Source: Bradyrhizobium sp. RD5-C2
Lineage (GTDB): Bacteria; Pseudomonadota; Alphaproteobacteria; Rhizobiales; Xanthobacteraceae
Direction of reading: 5' to 3'
NCBI RefSeq assembly: GCF_019972155.1
Contig: NZ_BOVL01000005.1
Span: forward strand, 276,746 to 340,745
Length of the DNA stretch: 64,000 nt
The position numbers and the translations under genes are program-made. Shown one piece after another: positions 11,795-20,322 of the stretch. Within the stretch, counting starts at the first letter, position 1. Each line of letters starts with the position of its first letter. The notes under the pieces were generated by a model. That model was not told the origin of the DNA. It worked only from the letters and a program-made list of their open reading frames with translations, and did not search any database.

Positions 11795-13594
11795 TCAGGA
11801 ATCAGCGGCGAATTTCGAGTTGGATGCAACCAGAGCGAGTTTGCCGAAGGGGAGGCCGGCTTTCAAGAGGCCATCGCGATAGAGCGCGATATCGGCCGGG
11901 TTCTTCCAGTGGAAATTGCGCAGGTGACGCTCGACCGTGAGGTCGGGATGGTTGGCGAGCAGCGCTTCGGCCGCCTGCGCGGCTTCGTCGGCGCGGCCGA
12001 GCTGGGCGAGTGCCGCGGCGCGCACCGCAAGACCCTGCAGGTGGTTCGGGTTGAGATAGAGCGTTTCGCGCGACCATGACAGCGATGCGTCGTATTGTCC
12101 GAGCAGGTAATGGCTGAACGCGTTCAATGCGCCCCATTGGTAGCGCGGGTCGCTGTTGCCGCGCTGGACCGCGGTCGAGAACAGATCGACCGCCTTGCGA
12201 TGATCGCCGATCACCATGTGGCAGATGCCGAGCACGCCGCGGGCGCCCATGTCGTAGGGGTTGAGCTCGATCGCCCGCTTGATGGCGTCCATCGCGGCTT
12301 CATAGTGGCCCTGCATCGCATGCAGATAGGCCAGCAGCGAAAATGCGAACGAGGAGCGCGGGTCGAGCCGGACGCTGCTCTCGGCCAGGCTGACTGACGA
12401 GGCCCACAATTCGCGCGTGCTCGGAATCCAGCCGAACTGCACGCTCTGGATCTGGATAAGCGCGAGATAGGCGCGCGCGATCGACAGCGCGGGGTCGAGC
12501 TCGATCGCCTCCTTGAACAGCGCGATCGCGGTTTCGCAATCGTCCTTGGTCTGGTGATAGTAGTGCGAAAGACCCTTCAGGAAGCGGTCCCACGCAGTCA
12601 GCTCGGCGTTCGGCGAGCGCGCCGGCGCCGAGGCCTCGGCACGGTAGATCTCCTGGGCCACCGCGGCGGAGAGGTTCGCGGTGATCTCGTCCTGCATTGC
12701 GAACAGGTCGCCCATGTCGCGGTCGTAGCGGCCGGTCCACAGCTGCTCGCCCTTCTCGGGCGCGATCAGCTCGGCGGAGACGCGGATCTTGTTGCCGGCG
12801 CGGCGCACCGAGCCCTGGATCAGATAGGTCGCGTCGATCTCGCGCGCGATCAGGCGGGTCGAGACGCTCTTGCCTTTGTAGGCGAAGGTCGAGTTGCGGC
12901 TCAGCACGCGGTAGAAGGATTGCAGCGACAGCGCGTGGATCAGATCCTCGGTCAGGCCGTCGGAAAAATATTCGTCTGCGCCGCCGCTCAGATTATCGAA
13001 CGGCAGCACGCCGACGATCGCGGTCCGGTATTGCCCCGGCAGATGCGGGCCGTCGTCGGGAACCTGCTCCTGCTTGTCGGAGCCCGCCGGCGCCCAGGTC
13101 CAGACATGGACCGGCTCGGTGATGTTCTTGAAGCGGTGCGGGCCGGCATCGACCAGGCTGACGGCAAGTCGCCGCCCTGACTCGGTGCGGGCCTTGTCCG
13201 ACACCGCAATGCCGCCCGGCACGGCGACGGTCTCGAGGCGGACCGCGATGTTGACGTCGTCGCCGAACACCTCGTCCTCGTCGGCCATGACGTCGCCCAT
13301 GTGGACGCCCATCCGGAAGTGCATGGCGCGTTCGGCCGGCAGATGTTCGTTGCGCTCGGCCATCAGGGTCTGCATCGCGACGGCAGCCTCGATAGCGCCG
13401 ATGATGCTCGGAAATTCCAGCAGGAAGCCGTCGCCGGTGTTTTTGACGATTCGGCCGCCATGGTTGAGGATGATCGGGTAGATCGCGCTGCGATGCGCCT
13501 TGAACGAGGCATGCGTCCCCGCCTCGTCGACACCCATCATGCGGGAATAGCCGGCGATATCAGCGCAAAGAATGGCAGCGAGCCTTCTTTCCAT
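11795..13594 (-). CDS. Class III adenylate/guanylate cyclase fused to a TolB-like domain and TPR repeats
   Basis: The protein is 599 aa. The cyclase domain (about 1-170) keeps the metal aspartates (Asp12 in ADIAGYS, Asp55 in NTGDGF), the adenine-site Lys51 and the Asn115/Arg119 pair of DDVNIAVRLE, so it should be active and probably makes cAMP. PHRFKNITEPVHVW links to a TolB/FlgO-like segment (VGVLPFDNLSGGADEYFSDG). The C-terminal third consists of TPR helices. There is no membrane segment. The start MERRLAAIL follows AGGAGA; an ORF extension of 32 codons upstream is rejected. Many paralogues of this architecture occur in rhizobia; the signal is unknown. Confidence 0.93.
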   Translation of the reverse strand: MERRLAAILCADIAGYSRMMGVDEAGTHASFKAHRSAIYPIILNHGGRIVKNTGDGFLLEFPSIIGAIEAAVAMQTLMAERNEHLPAERAMHFRMGVHMGDVMADEDEVFGDDVNIAVRLETVAVPGGIAVSDKARTESGRRLAVSLVDAGPHRFKNITEPVHVWTWAPAGSDKQEQVPDDGPHLPGQYRTAIVGVLPFDNLSGGADEYFSDGLTEDLIHALSLQSFYRVLSRNSTFAYKGKSVSTRLIAREIDATYLIQGSVRRAGNKIRVSAELIAPEKGEQLWTGRYDRDMGDLFAMQDEITANLSAAVAQEIYRAEASAPARSPNAELTAWDRFLKGLSHYYHQTKDDCETAIALFKEAIELDPALSIARAYLALIQIQSVQFGWIPSTRELWASSVSLAESSVRLDPRSSFAFSLLAYLHAMQGHYEAAMDAIKRAIELNPYDMGARGVLGICHMVIGDHRKAVDLFSTAVQRGNSDPRYQWGALNAFSHYLLGQYDASLSWSRETLYLNPNHLQGLAVRAAALAQLGRADEAAQAAEALLANHPDLTVERHLRNFHWKNPADIALYRDGLLKAGLPFGKLALVASNSKFAADS

Positions 13595-13825
13595 GTCTCC
13601 TGTGCCCTGGAATTGGCCACTTAGCCGAGGTGACCGAATCCGATACTTACAAGACAGGCCGGGTCCGGCGGAAGCGCGGTTTACGGGCACCTATAATGCA
13701 TAGTAGCAGGAATTGGCATGCGACCAACGGATCGTACAGTCCGTTTCTCTACTGAATTCGTGTGTCGCTGCGATGGCGCAGGTTGGCTGACCGTCCTTTC
13801 AGGGTCGTTACTTACGTAGGTTAAC

Positions 13826-14470
13826 GTGGCCGAGATGCTGGGAATTCACGAGCTTTGGCTGTTCGTCCTGTCCGGGTTGCTGCTCAACGTCACGCCAGGG
13901 CCGGATACCGCTTATATCATAGGGCGCACGATTCAGCACGGTTGGCGTGGCGGAGCCGCTGCGGCGATCGGTATCAGCTGCGGCTGCCTGGTCCACGTGC
14001 TGGGCGCGGCGATCGGGCTGTCGGCGCTGCTGATGGCGTCGTCGACGGCGTTCCTGGCCGTCAAGCTGATCGGCGCGGCCTATCTGGTGCTGACCGGCCT
14101 GCAGATGCTGCTGTCGCGCGCCAAACCGATCGCTGACATCGCCGGGCAGGGCGGCGAGGCCTCGATCTCGCGTGTGTTCTGGCAGGGGGCGCTGACCAAC
14201 ATCCTCAACCCCAAGGTGGCGCTGTTCTTCCTTGCATTCCTGCCGCAATTCGTGGCGGCGGACTCAGCCCACAAGACGCTCGCCTTCCTGGTGCTCGGGC
14301 TGATCTTCATCGCCGGCGGCACGCTGTGGTGCCTTGGCCTCGCCGCCTTTGCGGCGCGGGCTGCCGGCCGCATCCGGCAATCGACCGGCGTGATCGCCTG
14401 GATCAACCGCTCGCTCGGCGCGCTCTTCATCTATCTCGGCGTCCGCGTCGCGATGCTGGAGGCGCGCTAG
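13826..14470 (+). CDS. LysE/RhtB-family amino acid exporter
   Basis: A 214-aa inner-membrane protein with six hydrophobic segments. The family signature NVTPGPDTAYIIGRTIQ is near the N terminus and GALTNILNPKVALFFLAFLPQF is central. It exports an amino acid or derivative by proton exchange; the substrate is not predictable. The start is uncertain: GTG at 13826 or ATG at 13835, neither with a strong ribosome site. Confidence 0.92.
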   Translation: MAEMLGIHELWLFVLSGLLLNVTPGPDTAYIIGRTIQHGWRGGAAAAIGISCGCLVHVLGAAIGLSALLMASSTAFLAVKLIGAAYLVLTGLQMLLSRAKPIADIAGQGGEASISRVFWQGALTNILNPKVALFFLAFLPQFVAADSAHKTLAFLVLGLIFIAGGTLWCLGLAAFAARAAGRIRQSTGVIAWINRSLGALFIYLGVRVAMLEAR

Positions 14471-14481
14471 CCTTCACTTGG

Positions 14482-14529
14482 GCATGGTCTCATCGGAAAA
14501 CCGCTTCGCACTTTTCCGGATCATGCTCT
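14482..14529. repeat. Bradyrhizobium-type intergenic palindromic repeat
   Basis: Read on the minus strand the element runs TAG-AGCATGATCCGG..., with the inverted repeat CGGAAAA (14494-14500) / TTTTCCG (14512-14518). Its end forms the TAG stop codon of the TauE-family gene. This element type is common between genes in Bradyrhizobium. It lies between convergent genes and may act as a terminator. Confidence 0.65.
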
Positions 14530-15280
14530 AGCCGTGGATCTTGAGCAGCGCGCTGCCGGCCAGATAGATGCCGAGCAGGATCATCGAGATCAGGAACCAG
14601 CGGCGGAATACGTCCGGCTGCATCCGGGTGCGGACCGCCTGGCCGATGAACATGCCGATGAATGACGCCACCATCGCGACCGCGCCCGGCAGCGCGGTGG
14701 CCGCGGTCAGCAGTCCCGAGGCCGTGAGGTTGAAGGCGAGCGCGATGGTCGCGGTGGTGAAGAAGACGCCGAGCGCCTGCACCAGTTCGTCCCGCTCCAT
14801 GCCGATCGCCTGCATGAACGGCATCGAGGGAATGACCTGGACGCCGGTTGCCGCCGAGATCAGTCCGGTGATGACGCCAACGATGCCGCCGATCCATTTC
14901 TCGTCGCGCCGCCTGACCTTGAAGCTGAACCTGCTCAGGCCGACGATCGCGTAGATCACCAGCAGCGCGCCGAGCACCACGGTGCCGTAGGCTGCGTACG
15001 GCCCGGTCAGCAGCCCGGCATTGATCCAGATTCCGACCACGGTGCCGAGCATCAGCGGCCACAGCCGCTTGAGGATGTCGCGCAGATAGGGGCCGACGAA
15101 GGTCTGCCAGATATTGGTGACGATCGCCGGCACGATCACGATCGCAATCGCCTGACCCGGCGCCATCGTGGTTGCCAGCAATCCCATCGCGACCGTCGGC
15201 AGACCGAGGCCGAGTGTCCCCTTGACGAAGCCGGCGAGCAGGAAGGCGAAAGCGATGAAGATCAGGAGATGGTCGACCAT
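14528..15280 (-). CDS. TauE/SafE-family membrane transporter (sulfite/anion exporter-like)
   Basis: About 250 residues with eight hydrophobic segments. The first carries the family pattern FLLAGFVKGTLGLGLPTVAMG, and the second half repeats it as GVITGLISAATGVQVIPSMPF. Members move sulfite, sulfoacetate or other organosulfur anions across the inner membrane; the substrate here is unknown. The ATG at 15280 (MVDHLLIF) fits the family start, and a GTG at 15313 would add 11 residues. It is divergent from a LysR gene 91 bases away that may regulate it. Confidence 0.88.
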   Translation of the reverse strand: MVDHLLIFIAFAFLLAGFVKGTLGLGLPTVAMGLLATTMAPGQAIAIVIVPAIVTNIWQTFVGPYLRDILKRLWPLMLGTVVGIWINAGLLTGPYAAYGTVVLGALLVIYAIVGLSRFSFKVRRRDEKWIGGIVGVITGLISAATGVQVIPSMPFMQAIGMERDELVQALGVFFTTATIALAFNLTASGLLTAATALPGAVAMVASFIGMFIGQAVRTRMQPDVFRRWFLISMILLGIYLAGSALLKIHG

Positions 15281-15371
15281 CGCTGCACATTGACCGATCG
15301 CGCCGATCGGCACAATCTGGAGGTTACGGAGTTAGCCTTCGGATCACCCGAAGGGCGGGGCGGGAAACGTC

Positions 15372-16265
15372 ATGCGGTTCGACCTGATCGACTTGCAATT
15401 GTTCATCGCGGTTTCGGATGCACGTAGCATCACGCAGGGCGCGGCGCGCGCGAACCTTGCGCTAGCCTCGGCCAGCGAGCGGATCAAGGGGCTTGAAGAG
15501 GCGCTCGGCGTCGCGCTGCTCAAGCGCGGCCGCCGCGGCGTCGAACTGACGGCGGCGGGCGAGAGCCTGCTCGGTCACGCGCGGATCGTGATGCATAATG
15601 TCGAGGCCTTGCAGAGCGATCTCGCCGCCTATGCCAGCGGCGTCCGCGCCAACGTGCTGCTGCTCGCCAACACCTCGGGTCTCTCGGAGCATCTGCCGCG
15701 GGCGCTGGCGGCGTTCCTGCACGAACATCCCGATATCAGCGTCGATGTCGAGGAGCGCGAGAGCACCGATATCGCGACCGCGATCGCCAGCGGCGCCGCC
15801 GATCTCGGCTTCGCCGCCGAACACGCGCTGCCCGACAGCGTCGAACGCTTCCTGTTCAGCGAGGACCGGCTGATGCTGGTGGCGTCGCGGCGCAGCGATC
15901 TCGGCGGCCGCCGCCAGATCGACTTCCAGGAGGTGGTCGGCCGCGATTTCGTCGGCCTCACGGCGACGTCGGCGCTGCAGGTCCATATTTCGAGGCACGC
16001 GGCAAAACTTGGTGCGCGGCTGCGCTTCCGCGCCCGCCTGCGCGGCTTCGACGCCATCTGCCAGATGGTCGCCGCCGATGTCGGCATTGCGGTGATCCCG
16101 GAAACCGCGGCGCGGCGCTGCGCGGCGGCGATGCCGATCACAACGATAAGAATCCGCGACGCCTGGGCCAACCGCCGGCTGACGATCTGCGCGCGCAGCT
16201 TCAAGGCATTGCCGCGCGCGGCCAAGCAGCTGGTGGAGTATCTGCGGGCCGAAGCGCAACGCTGA
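15372..16265 (+). CDS. LysR-family transcriptional regulator
   Basis: 297 aa. The N-terminal winged helix-turn-helix is MRFDLIDLQLFIAVSDARSI followed by LASASERIKGLEEALGVALL and GVELTAAGESLL. The remaining residues form a periplasmic-binding-like effector domain. A GGCGGGG-type purine stretch precedes the ATG. It is divergently placed to the TauE-type exporter, the classic LysR target arrangement, so it probably controls that gene. The effector is unknown. Confidence 0.92.
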   Translation: MRFDLIDLQLFIAVSDARSITQGAARANLALASASERIKGLEEALGVALLKRGRRGVELTAAGESLLGHARIVMHNVEALQSDLAAYASGVRANVLLLANTSGLSEHLPRALAAFLHEHPDISVDVEERESTDIATAIASGAADLGFAAEHALPDSVERFLFSEDRLMLVASRRSDLGGRRQIDFQEVVGRDFVGLTATSALQVHISRHAAKLGARLRFRARLRGFDAICQMVAADVGIAVIPETAARRCAAAMPITTIRIRDAWANRRLTICARSFKALPRAAKQLVEYLRAEAQR

Positions 16266-16284
16266 CGAAGCCGAGGAGAGTGCG

Positions 16285-16932
16285 ATGCTCAAGGTCTGGG
16301 GACGGCGCAGTTCGTTCAACGTGCAGAAGGTGATGTGGCTGATCGGCGAGCTCGATCTGGCGCACGAGCACATCGATGCCGGCGGCGCGTTCGGCGGGCT
16401 CGATGCGCCGGCGTTCCTCGCGATGAACCCGCACGGCCGTGTGCCCGTCGTCCGGGATGACGACGCCACCGTCTGGGAATCCCACGCCATCCTGCGCTAC
16501 CTCGCCGCGCGCCACGGCAACGGTCGCTTCTGGTCCGACGATCCCGTCATCCGGGCGCGGGTCGATGGCTGGATGGATTGGTCGCAAACCGCGCTGCAGC
16601 CGGATTTTCTCGGCGGCGTGTTCTGGGGATTTTTCCGTACGCCGGAGAGCCAGCGCGACTGGGCGGCGATTCACAAGGCGCTCGCCCGTTGCGAGCAGCA
16701 CTTTGCGAAACTCGAACGGCTCCTCGAAGCCACGCCGTTCCTGCTCGGCGAGACGCTGTCGCTCGCGGACATCACCGCAGGAACTTCGCTCTATCGCTAT
16801 TTCGGGCTCGAGATCGCCCGCCCGCCGCTGCCGGCGGTCGAGCGCTGGTATCAGCGGCTGCAGCAGCGGCCGCCGTTTCGCAGCCACGTCATGATTCCGT
16901 TCGAGGAGCTGCGCGGCCGGCTCGATTACTAG
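16285..16932 (+). CDS. Glutathione S-transferase family protein
   Basis: 215 aa. The thioredoxin-fold N domain has MLKVWGRRSSFNVQKVMWLI (the catalytic Ser region), NPHGRVPVVRDD with the cis-Pro, and WESHAILRYLA for the glutathione gamma-glutamyl contact. The helical C domain ends near LPAVERWYQRLQQRPPF. It lies 19 bases after the LysR stop with its own GAGGAG site, so the two may be co-transcribed. Its substrate is unknown. The stop codon lies at the edge of a repeat element. Confidence 0.92.
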   Translation: MLKVWGRRSSFNVQKVMWLIGELDLAHEHIDAGGAFGGLDAPAFLAMNPHGRVPVVRDDDATVWESHAILRYLAARHGNGRFWSDDPVIRARVDGWMDWSQTALQPDFLGGVFWGFFRTPESQRDWAAIHKALARCEQHFAKLERLLEATPFLLGETLSLADITAGTSLYRYFGLEIARPPLPAVERWYQRLQQRPPFRSHVMIPFEELRGRLDY

Positions 16933-16983
16933 AGCGTTTTCGAGCGAAGTGGATACCGGTTCGCGTGAAGAAAACGCGTCAAA
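16931..16983. repeat. Bradyrhizobium-type intergenic repeat at the GST stop codon
   Basis: The element begins AGAGCGTTTTCGAGCGAAG and carries an inverted repeat GCGTTTTC (16934-16941) / GAAAACGC (16970-16977). Its first bases overlap the TAG stop of the GST gene. Closely similar copies are scattered in Bradyrhizobium genomes as I recall them. It is the second element in this window that starts with TAGAGC at a stop codon. Confidence 0.65.
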
Positions 16984-16991
16984 CGAGAATC

Positions 16992-17030
16992 GAGAGCTTC
17001 GGTTCTGATTCAATCAGAACCGAAGCTCTC
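16992..17030. terminator. Perfect 19-bp inverted repeat between convergent genes
   Basis: GAGAGCTTCGGTTCTGATT (16992-17010) is repeated in exact inverse at 17012-17030 around a single C, giving a 39-base perfect palindrome. It lies five bases past the stop of the TctC-type gene and 59 past the GST stop. It probably ends both transcripts, although no T-run follows. Confidence 0.65.
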
Positions 17031-17034
17031 GCTC

Positions 17035-18003
17035 TTACTTCGCCGCCACCACGCCGGCGTCCTGGATCACCTTCGCCCACCTCTTGATGTCGGCGACGAT
17101 GAAGTCGCGGAAATGCTCCGGCGTGTCGCCGACCAGTGTCAGGCCTTGCTCGGCGAGCTTTGCCTTCACGCTTGGATCGGCCATCGCGTCGGTCGTGATC
17201 TTGTTCAGCCTGGTGACGATCGGCGGCGGCGTGCCGGCGGGGGCGACCATGCCGTACCAGTTCTCGATGATCAGGTCGGGCATGCCGGCCTCCGCCGTGG
17301 TCGGTACGTCGGGCGCGGTCGGGGCACGCTCGCGGCCGCCGAGCGCAATCGGTCGCAGCGTGCCCGCCTTGATCTGCGGCAGGATCACCGGCAAGTCGAG
17401 GAAGGTCATCTGCACCTGCTGCCCCAGGAGGTCGTTCACCGCCGGCGCCGCGCCGCGATAGGGCACGTGCACGATGTCGATCTTCGCCGTCAGCTTGAAC
17501 AATTCGCAGGCCAGATGCGGCAGGCTGCCGGGGCCGGAGGATGCGAAGTTGAGCTTGCCCGGCTGTGCCTTGGCGAGCGCGACCAGCTCGCTCATGTTCC
17601 TTGCCGGCACGTCGGTGGCGACAACCAGCATCTCCGGCACGGTCGCGACCAGCGTCACCGGCGCGAGATCCTTCAGCGTGTCGTAGGCGACCTTCTCCAT
17701 GCTCGGGCTGATCGCAAGCGCCCCGGCGCTGGCGATTGCAACCGTGTAGCCGTCGGGTGCGGCCTTCGCGACCGCATCGGTGCCGAGCACGCCGCCCTGG
17801 CCGGCGCGGTTGTCGACGATGACCGGCTGCTTCACCAGTTCCGAGATCTTCTGCCCGATCACCCGCGCGATGATGTCGTTCGGTCCGCCGGGCGGGAACG
17901 GCACGATCAGGCGGATCGGTTTGGTCGGGAACTGCTGGGCGCTGGCGGTGACGGGCGCGAGAAGCAGGAGAATGGCTGCCAGCAGCCTGCCGCAAATCGT
18001 CAT
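17035..18003 (-). CDS. Bug/TctC-family extracytoplasmic solute-binding protein
   Basis: 322 aa. A signal peptide (1-24, ASAQQ) is followed by the family opening FPTKPIRLIVPFPPGGPNDI and later VPYRGAAPAVNDLLGQQVQM. These periplasmic proteins bind carboxylates or related small acids for tripartite tricarboxylate (TctABC) transporters. No tctA or tctB is nearby, so it is one of the orphan Bug proteins. The start at MTICGRLL is chosen because it gives a proper signal peptide and has AGGGA upstream; the frame stays open for 17 more codons. Confidence 0.93.
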   Translation of the reverse strand: MTICGRLLAAILLLLAPVTASAQQFPTKPIRLIVPFPPGGPNDIIARVIGQKISELVKQPVIVDNRAGQGGVLGTDAVAKAAPDGYTVAIASAGALAISPSMEKVAYDTLKDLAPVTLVATVPEMLVVATDVPARNMSELVALAKAQPGKLNFASSGPGSLPHLACELFKLTAKIDIVHVPYRGAAPAVNDLLGQQVQMTFLDLPVILPQIKAGTLRPIALGGRERAPTAPDVPTTAEAGMPDLIIENWYGMVAPAGTPPPIVTRLNKITTDAMADPSVKAKLAEQGLTLVGDTPEHFRDFIVADIKRWAKVIQDAGVVAAK

Positions 18004-18090
18004 GTGCGCCGATCCCTGACTTTTCTCGTTGCCGTCAGGATGGGCGCAGATCAATCGCCCGGCAACTCAAGAAATCAGGCGGAGCTAGGA

Positions 18091-18870
18091 TCAGGCGTTG
18101 AGCAGCTTCATCGCGGCTTCGTGCACGCGCGGATCGCCGGCTGCGATGATGCGGCCGCCGCCTTGCGCCGGCTTGCCGTCCCAGGTGGTGACGACGCCGC
18201 CGGCGCCGGTGACGATCGGGATCAGCCCGGCAATGTCGTAGGGTTTCAGCTCGGTCTCGACCACGAGGTCGAGATGGCCGGCCGCGAGCATGCAATAGGA
18301 GTAGCAGTCGCCGCCGTAGCGCGACAGGCGCGCCGCATGCTCGACGCGGCCGAAGCGGGCGCGGTCATCCGGATTCATCAGCAGCGGGCTCGTGGTGAAG
18401 ACGGTCGCCTCCTTCAGCGAGGCGCAGCGTCGCACCGAGAGCCGCCGCTCGCCCGACGGCCCGGCGTAATTCGCCGAGCCGTTATCACCGGAGAAGCGCT
18501 CGCCGATATAGGGCTGGTGCATCATGCCGAATACCGGCGTACCTTTGTGCAGCAGCGCGATCAGCGTGCCCCAGATCGGAAAGCCGGCGATGAACGACTT
18601 CGTGCCGTCGATCGGGTCGAGCACCCAGACATAGTCGGCGTCCTCCCGCTCGTTGCCGAACTCCTCGCCGACGATGCCGTGCTGGGGGAAGTTCGCCTTG
18701 ATCAGCCGCCGCATCACCGCTTCCGCGGCCCGGTCGGCTTCGGTGACCGGATCGAAGTCGCTCGAGCTCTTGTTGTCGACCGAGAGCGAGGTGCGGAAGA
18801 AGGGCAGGATGGTTTCGCCGGATGCGGTCGCGAGGCGGCCGATGAAGGCGGTAAAGTCGATGACCGTCAC
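18091..18870 (-). CDS. hisN: Inositol-monophosphatase-family phosphatase, probably histidinol-phosphatase (HisN type)
   Basis: 259 aa, cytoplasmic and Mg2+-dependent. Metal-binding motifs are GIVGEEFG, WVLDPIDGTKSF and the C-terminal PYDIAGLIPIVTGAGG. Length and sequence best match HisN-type histidinol-phosphatases, which convert L-histidinol phosphate to L-histidinol in alphaproteobacteria. A SuhB-like phosphatase or another IMPase is possible. GGGAC lies upstream of the ATG. It is monocistronic, and a small RNA gene lies divergently in its upstream region. Confidence 0.85.
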   Translation of the reverse strand: MTVIDFTAFIGRLATASGETILPFFRTSLSVDNKSSSDFDPVTEADRAAEAVMRRLIKANFPQHGIVGEEFGNEREDADYVWVLDPIDGTKSFIAGFPIWGTLIALLHKGTPVFGMMHQPYIGERFSGDNGSANYAGPSGERRLSVRRCASLKEATVFTTSPLLMNPDDRARFGRVEHAARLSRYGGDCYSYCMLAAGHLDLVVETELKPYDIAGLIPIVTGAGGVVTTWDGKPAQGGGRIIAAGDPRVHEAAMKLLNA

Positions 18871-19199
18871 GGCATGTCCCTGAAATGCGCAAACGACGCG
18901 ATAGAAACCGGATGCGCTCTTGCCTAGCTCAATCGCAGACGGCGCGCACGATTAACGAAGCGTTATCCCAGCCTGATGACGCGGTTCCGGACTTTCGAGT
19001 TGGCTTCGATTCGAAAGTCTCCCTGGCTTCGGGGCGGATCACGAAGTTGCGAGTTCTGGTATACAAGCTATGCGCTGAACGCTGTCCGATCTCGATTTCT
19101 CGCGTAAGATATTGATATTCAACATCTTAATTTGGACCTCCGGCCATGTTGCAGTTTCGCCAGACTTACCAACATTACCCAAGAAATGTTTCGAAAGTT
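18871..19199. other. Gene-free region between hisN and the sRNA promoter
   Basis: Together with the sRNA and the following 110 bases this forms a 560-bp protein-free gap. The left part is AT-richer than its surroundings (for example 19090-19140) and presumably holds the hisN promoter. The short frames on the plus strand here lack ribosome sites. Nothing else was recognised. Confidence 0.4.
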
Positions 19200-19229
19200 C
19201 TTGCGTTTTGTGCAGCGCGGTCGCATATT
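19200..19229 (+). promoter_or_regulatory. Putative housekeeping promoter of the sRNA
   Basis: CTTGCG (19200-19205) and CATATT (19224-19229) are separated by 18 bases. They resemble the alphaproteobacterial CTTGAC-N17-CTATAT pattern. Transcription would begin near 19236, just before the first hairpin. Confidence 0.5.
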
Positions 19230-19235
19230 GTTGCG

Positions 19236-19324
19236 GTGCGGTAGCGCCTCGCGCTATCGCTGCCCTCCTTGGGCGTTTCCTCCCTAGACTTGGGCCGCTT
19301 GTTCATTCAAGCGGCCCTTTTTTC
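19236..19324 (+). ncRNA. Small RNA, probably the suhB/alpha-r8 (MmgR-like) family
   Basis: About 89 nt with three stem-loops. The first is a 10-bp stem GCGGTAGCGC / GCGCTATCGC (19238-19260, one G-U pair). The second is a small hairpin GCCC-TCCTT-GGGC that presents a CCUCC-type anti-ribosome-site loop. A single-stranded TTTCCTCCCTAGACTT stretch and a strong intrinsic terminator follow. Pyrimidine-rich CCUCC boxes followed by ACTTGGGCCGC and the terminator are what I recall of the rhizobial suhB (RF00519)/MmgR family. Its location upstream of a SuhB-family phosphatase gene also fits. No protein frame with a ribosome site explains the terminator. The family name is less certain than the presence of an sRNA. 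Confidence 0.7.
19292..19323 (+). terminator. Intrinsic terminator of the sRNA
   Basis: A perfect 10-bp stem GGGCCGCTTG / CAAGCGGCCC with a TTCATT loop is followed directly by six T residues. It is a textbook Rho-independent terminator on the plus strand. Confidence 0.92.
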
Positions 19325-19434
19325 TTGGGCCGTCATTTCTGCGAGTGAACTGGGAATCCAATTCGGCGCTTTCGCATCGCCAGTTTGAATTCTTGGTTCA
19401 TGTCTTTATCGGCATCACGGTGCCGACGAAGGAT

Positions 19435-20322
19435 TTACTCCGCTGCCGCCTGAAACGGGCCGAGATCTCCGAACGGAATTTTCGCGAGCGCATCCGCCAA
19501 GGTCGCGAAGTCGGCCGCCACCTGGGCGAAGCGCGGTGAACGCTCGCGTTGGCGCTCATCCATGTAGACCGCGCGGTTGAGTTCGATCTGCACCGTGTGC
19601 AGGCCGCTCGCCGGGTTGCCGTAATGCTCAGTGATGAAGCCGCCGGCATAGGGCTTGTTGCGGCCGACCGAATAGCCGAGCGAGCCCATGATCTCCTCGA
19701 CCAGGTCGGGCAGCAGCGGCGCGCAGCTCGTGCCGTAGCGGTCGCCGATCACGACGTCGGGCCGCCGCGGCTCGTCGCGCGATACGCCGACTGACGGCAT
19801 CGAATGGCAATCGACCAGAATCACGGCACCGAACGCCTGGTGCGCCTTGTTGATCAGCCGGCGTAGCGCGCGGTGATAGGGCTTGTAGAGCACCTCGATC
19901 CGCCGCAGCGCCTCGTCGACGTCGAGCCGCTCGCGGTAGATCTCCTGGCCGTCGCCGACCACGCGCGGGATGGTGCCGAGACCACCGGCCACCCGCATCG
20001 AGCGTGTATTGGCAAAGCTCGGCAGCCGTCCGGTGAACATCCGCGGGTCGAGCTCATAGGGCTCGCGGTTCACGTCGACATAGGACCGCGGGAAGTTGAC
20101 CCGGATGATCGGAAACCCGCGATCGCTCACGCCCGCGATCAACTCGTCCATGAAGCTATCTTCGGAGCGGCGCAGCGAGGCCACGTCGATTCGCGACGCC
20201 TCAAGGAACTCGGCCGGGTACACCGAGCCCGAATGCGGGGAATTGAAGATGATCGGCGCGCGCCAGGCCTGCGGCTCAACGATCTCGAACGGGGGCGACA
20301 ACTCGCCAGCAAATTCGGTCAT
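19435..20322 (-). CDS. N-formylglutamate amidohydrolase family protein
   Basis: 295 aa from the chosen start MTEFAGELSPPFEI. Family motifs are FNSPHSGSVYP, DVNREPYELDPRMF, VDCHSMPS and a C-terminal ITEHYGNPASGLHTVQIELNR, which hold the predicted zinc ligands and catalytic Glu/His. The classic reaction splits N-formyl-L-glutamate into formate and glutamate at the end of one histidine-degradation route. No other hut gene is in the window, so the physiological substrate is open. The frame extends 27 codons upstream, but that part looks unconserved. It is divergent from cpdR, a pairing common in Rhizobiales. Confidence 0.88.
   Translation of the reverse strand: MTEFAGELSPPFEIVEPQAWRAPIIFNSPHSGSVYPAEFLEASRIDVASLRRSEDSFMDELIAGVSDRGFPIIRVNFPRSYVDVNREPYELDPRMFTGRLPSFANTRSMRVAGGLGTIPRVVGDGQEIYRERLDVDEALRRIEVLYKPYHRALRRLINKAHQAFGAVILVDCHSMPSVGVSRDEPRRPDVVIGDRYGTSCAPLLPDLVEEIMGSLGYSVGRNKPYAGGFITEHYGNPASGLHTVQIELNRAVYMDERQRERSPRFAQVAADFATLADALAKIPFGDLGPFQAAAE

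Noticed and set aside
17113..18927. 604-codon plus-strand frame across the TctC-type and hisN genes
   Set aside because: It spans two real genes on the other strand and their intergenic gap; the translation is low-complexity Arg/Ala/Gly.
19112..19348. Small plus-strand frame overlapping the 19.2-kb sRNA
   Set aside because: No ribosome site, runs through the terminator, and the RNA structure explains the conserved-looking features.
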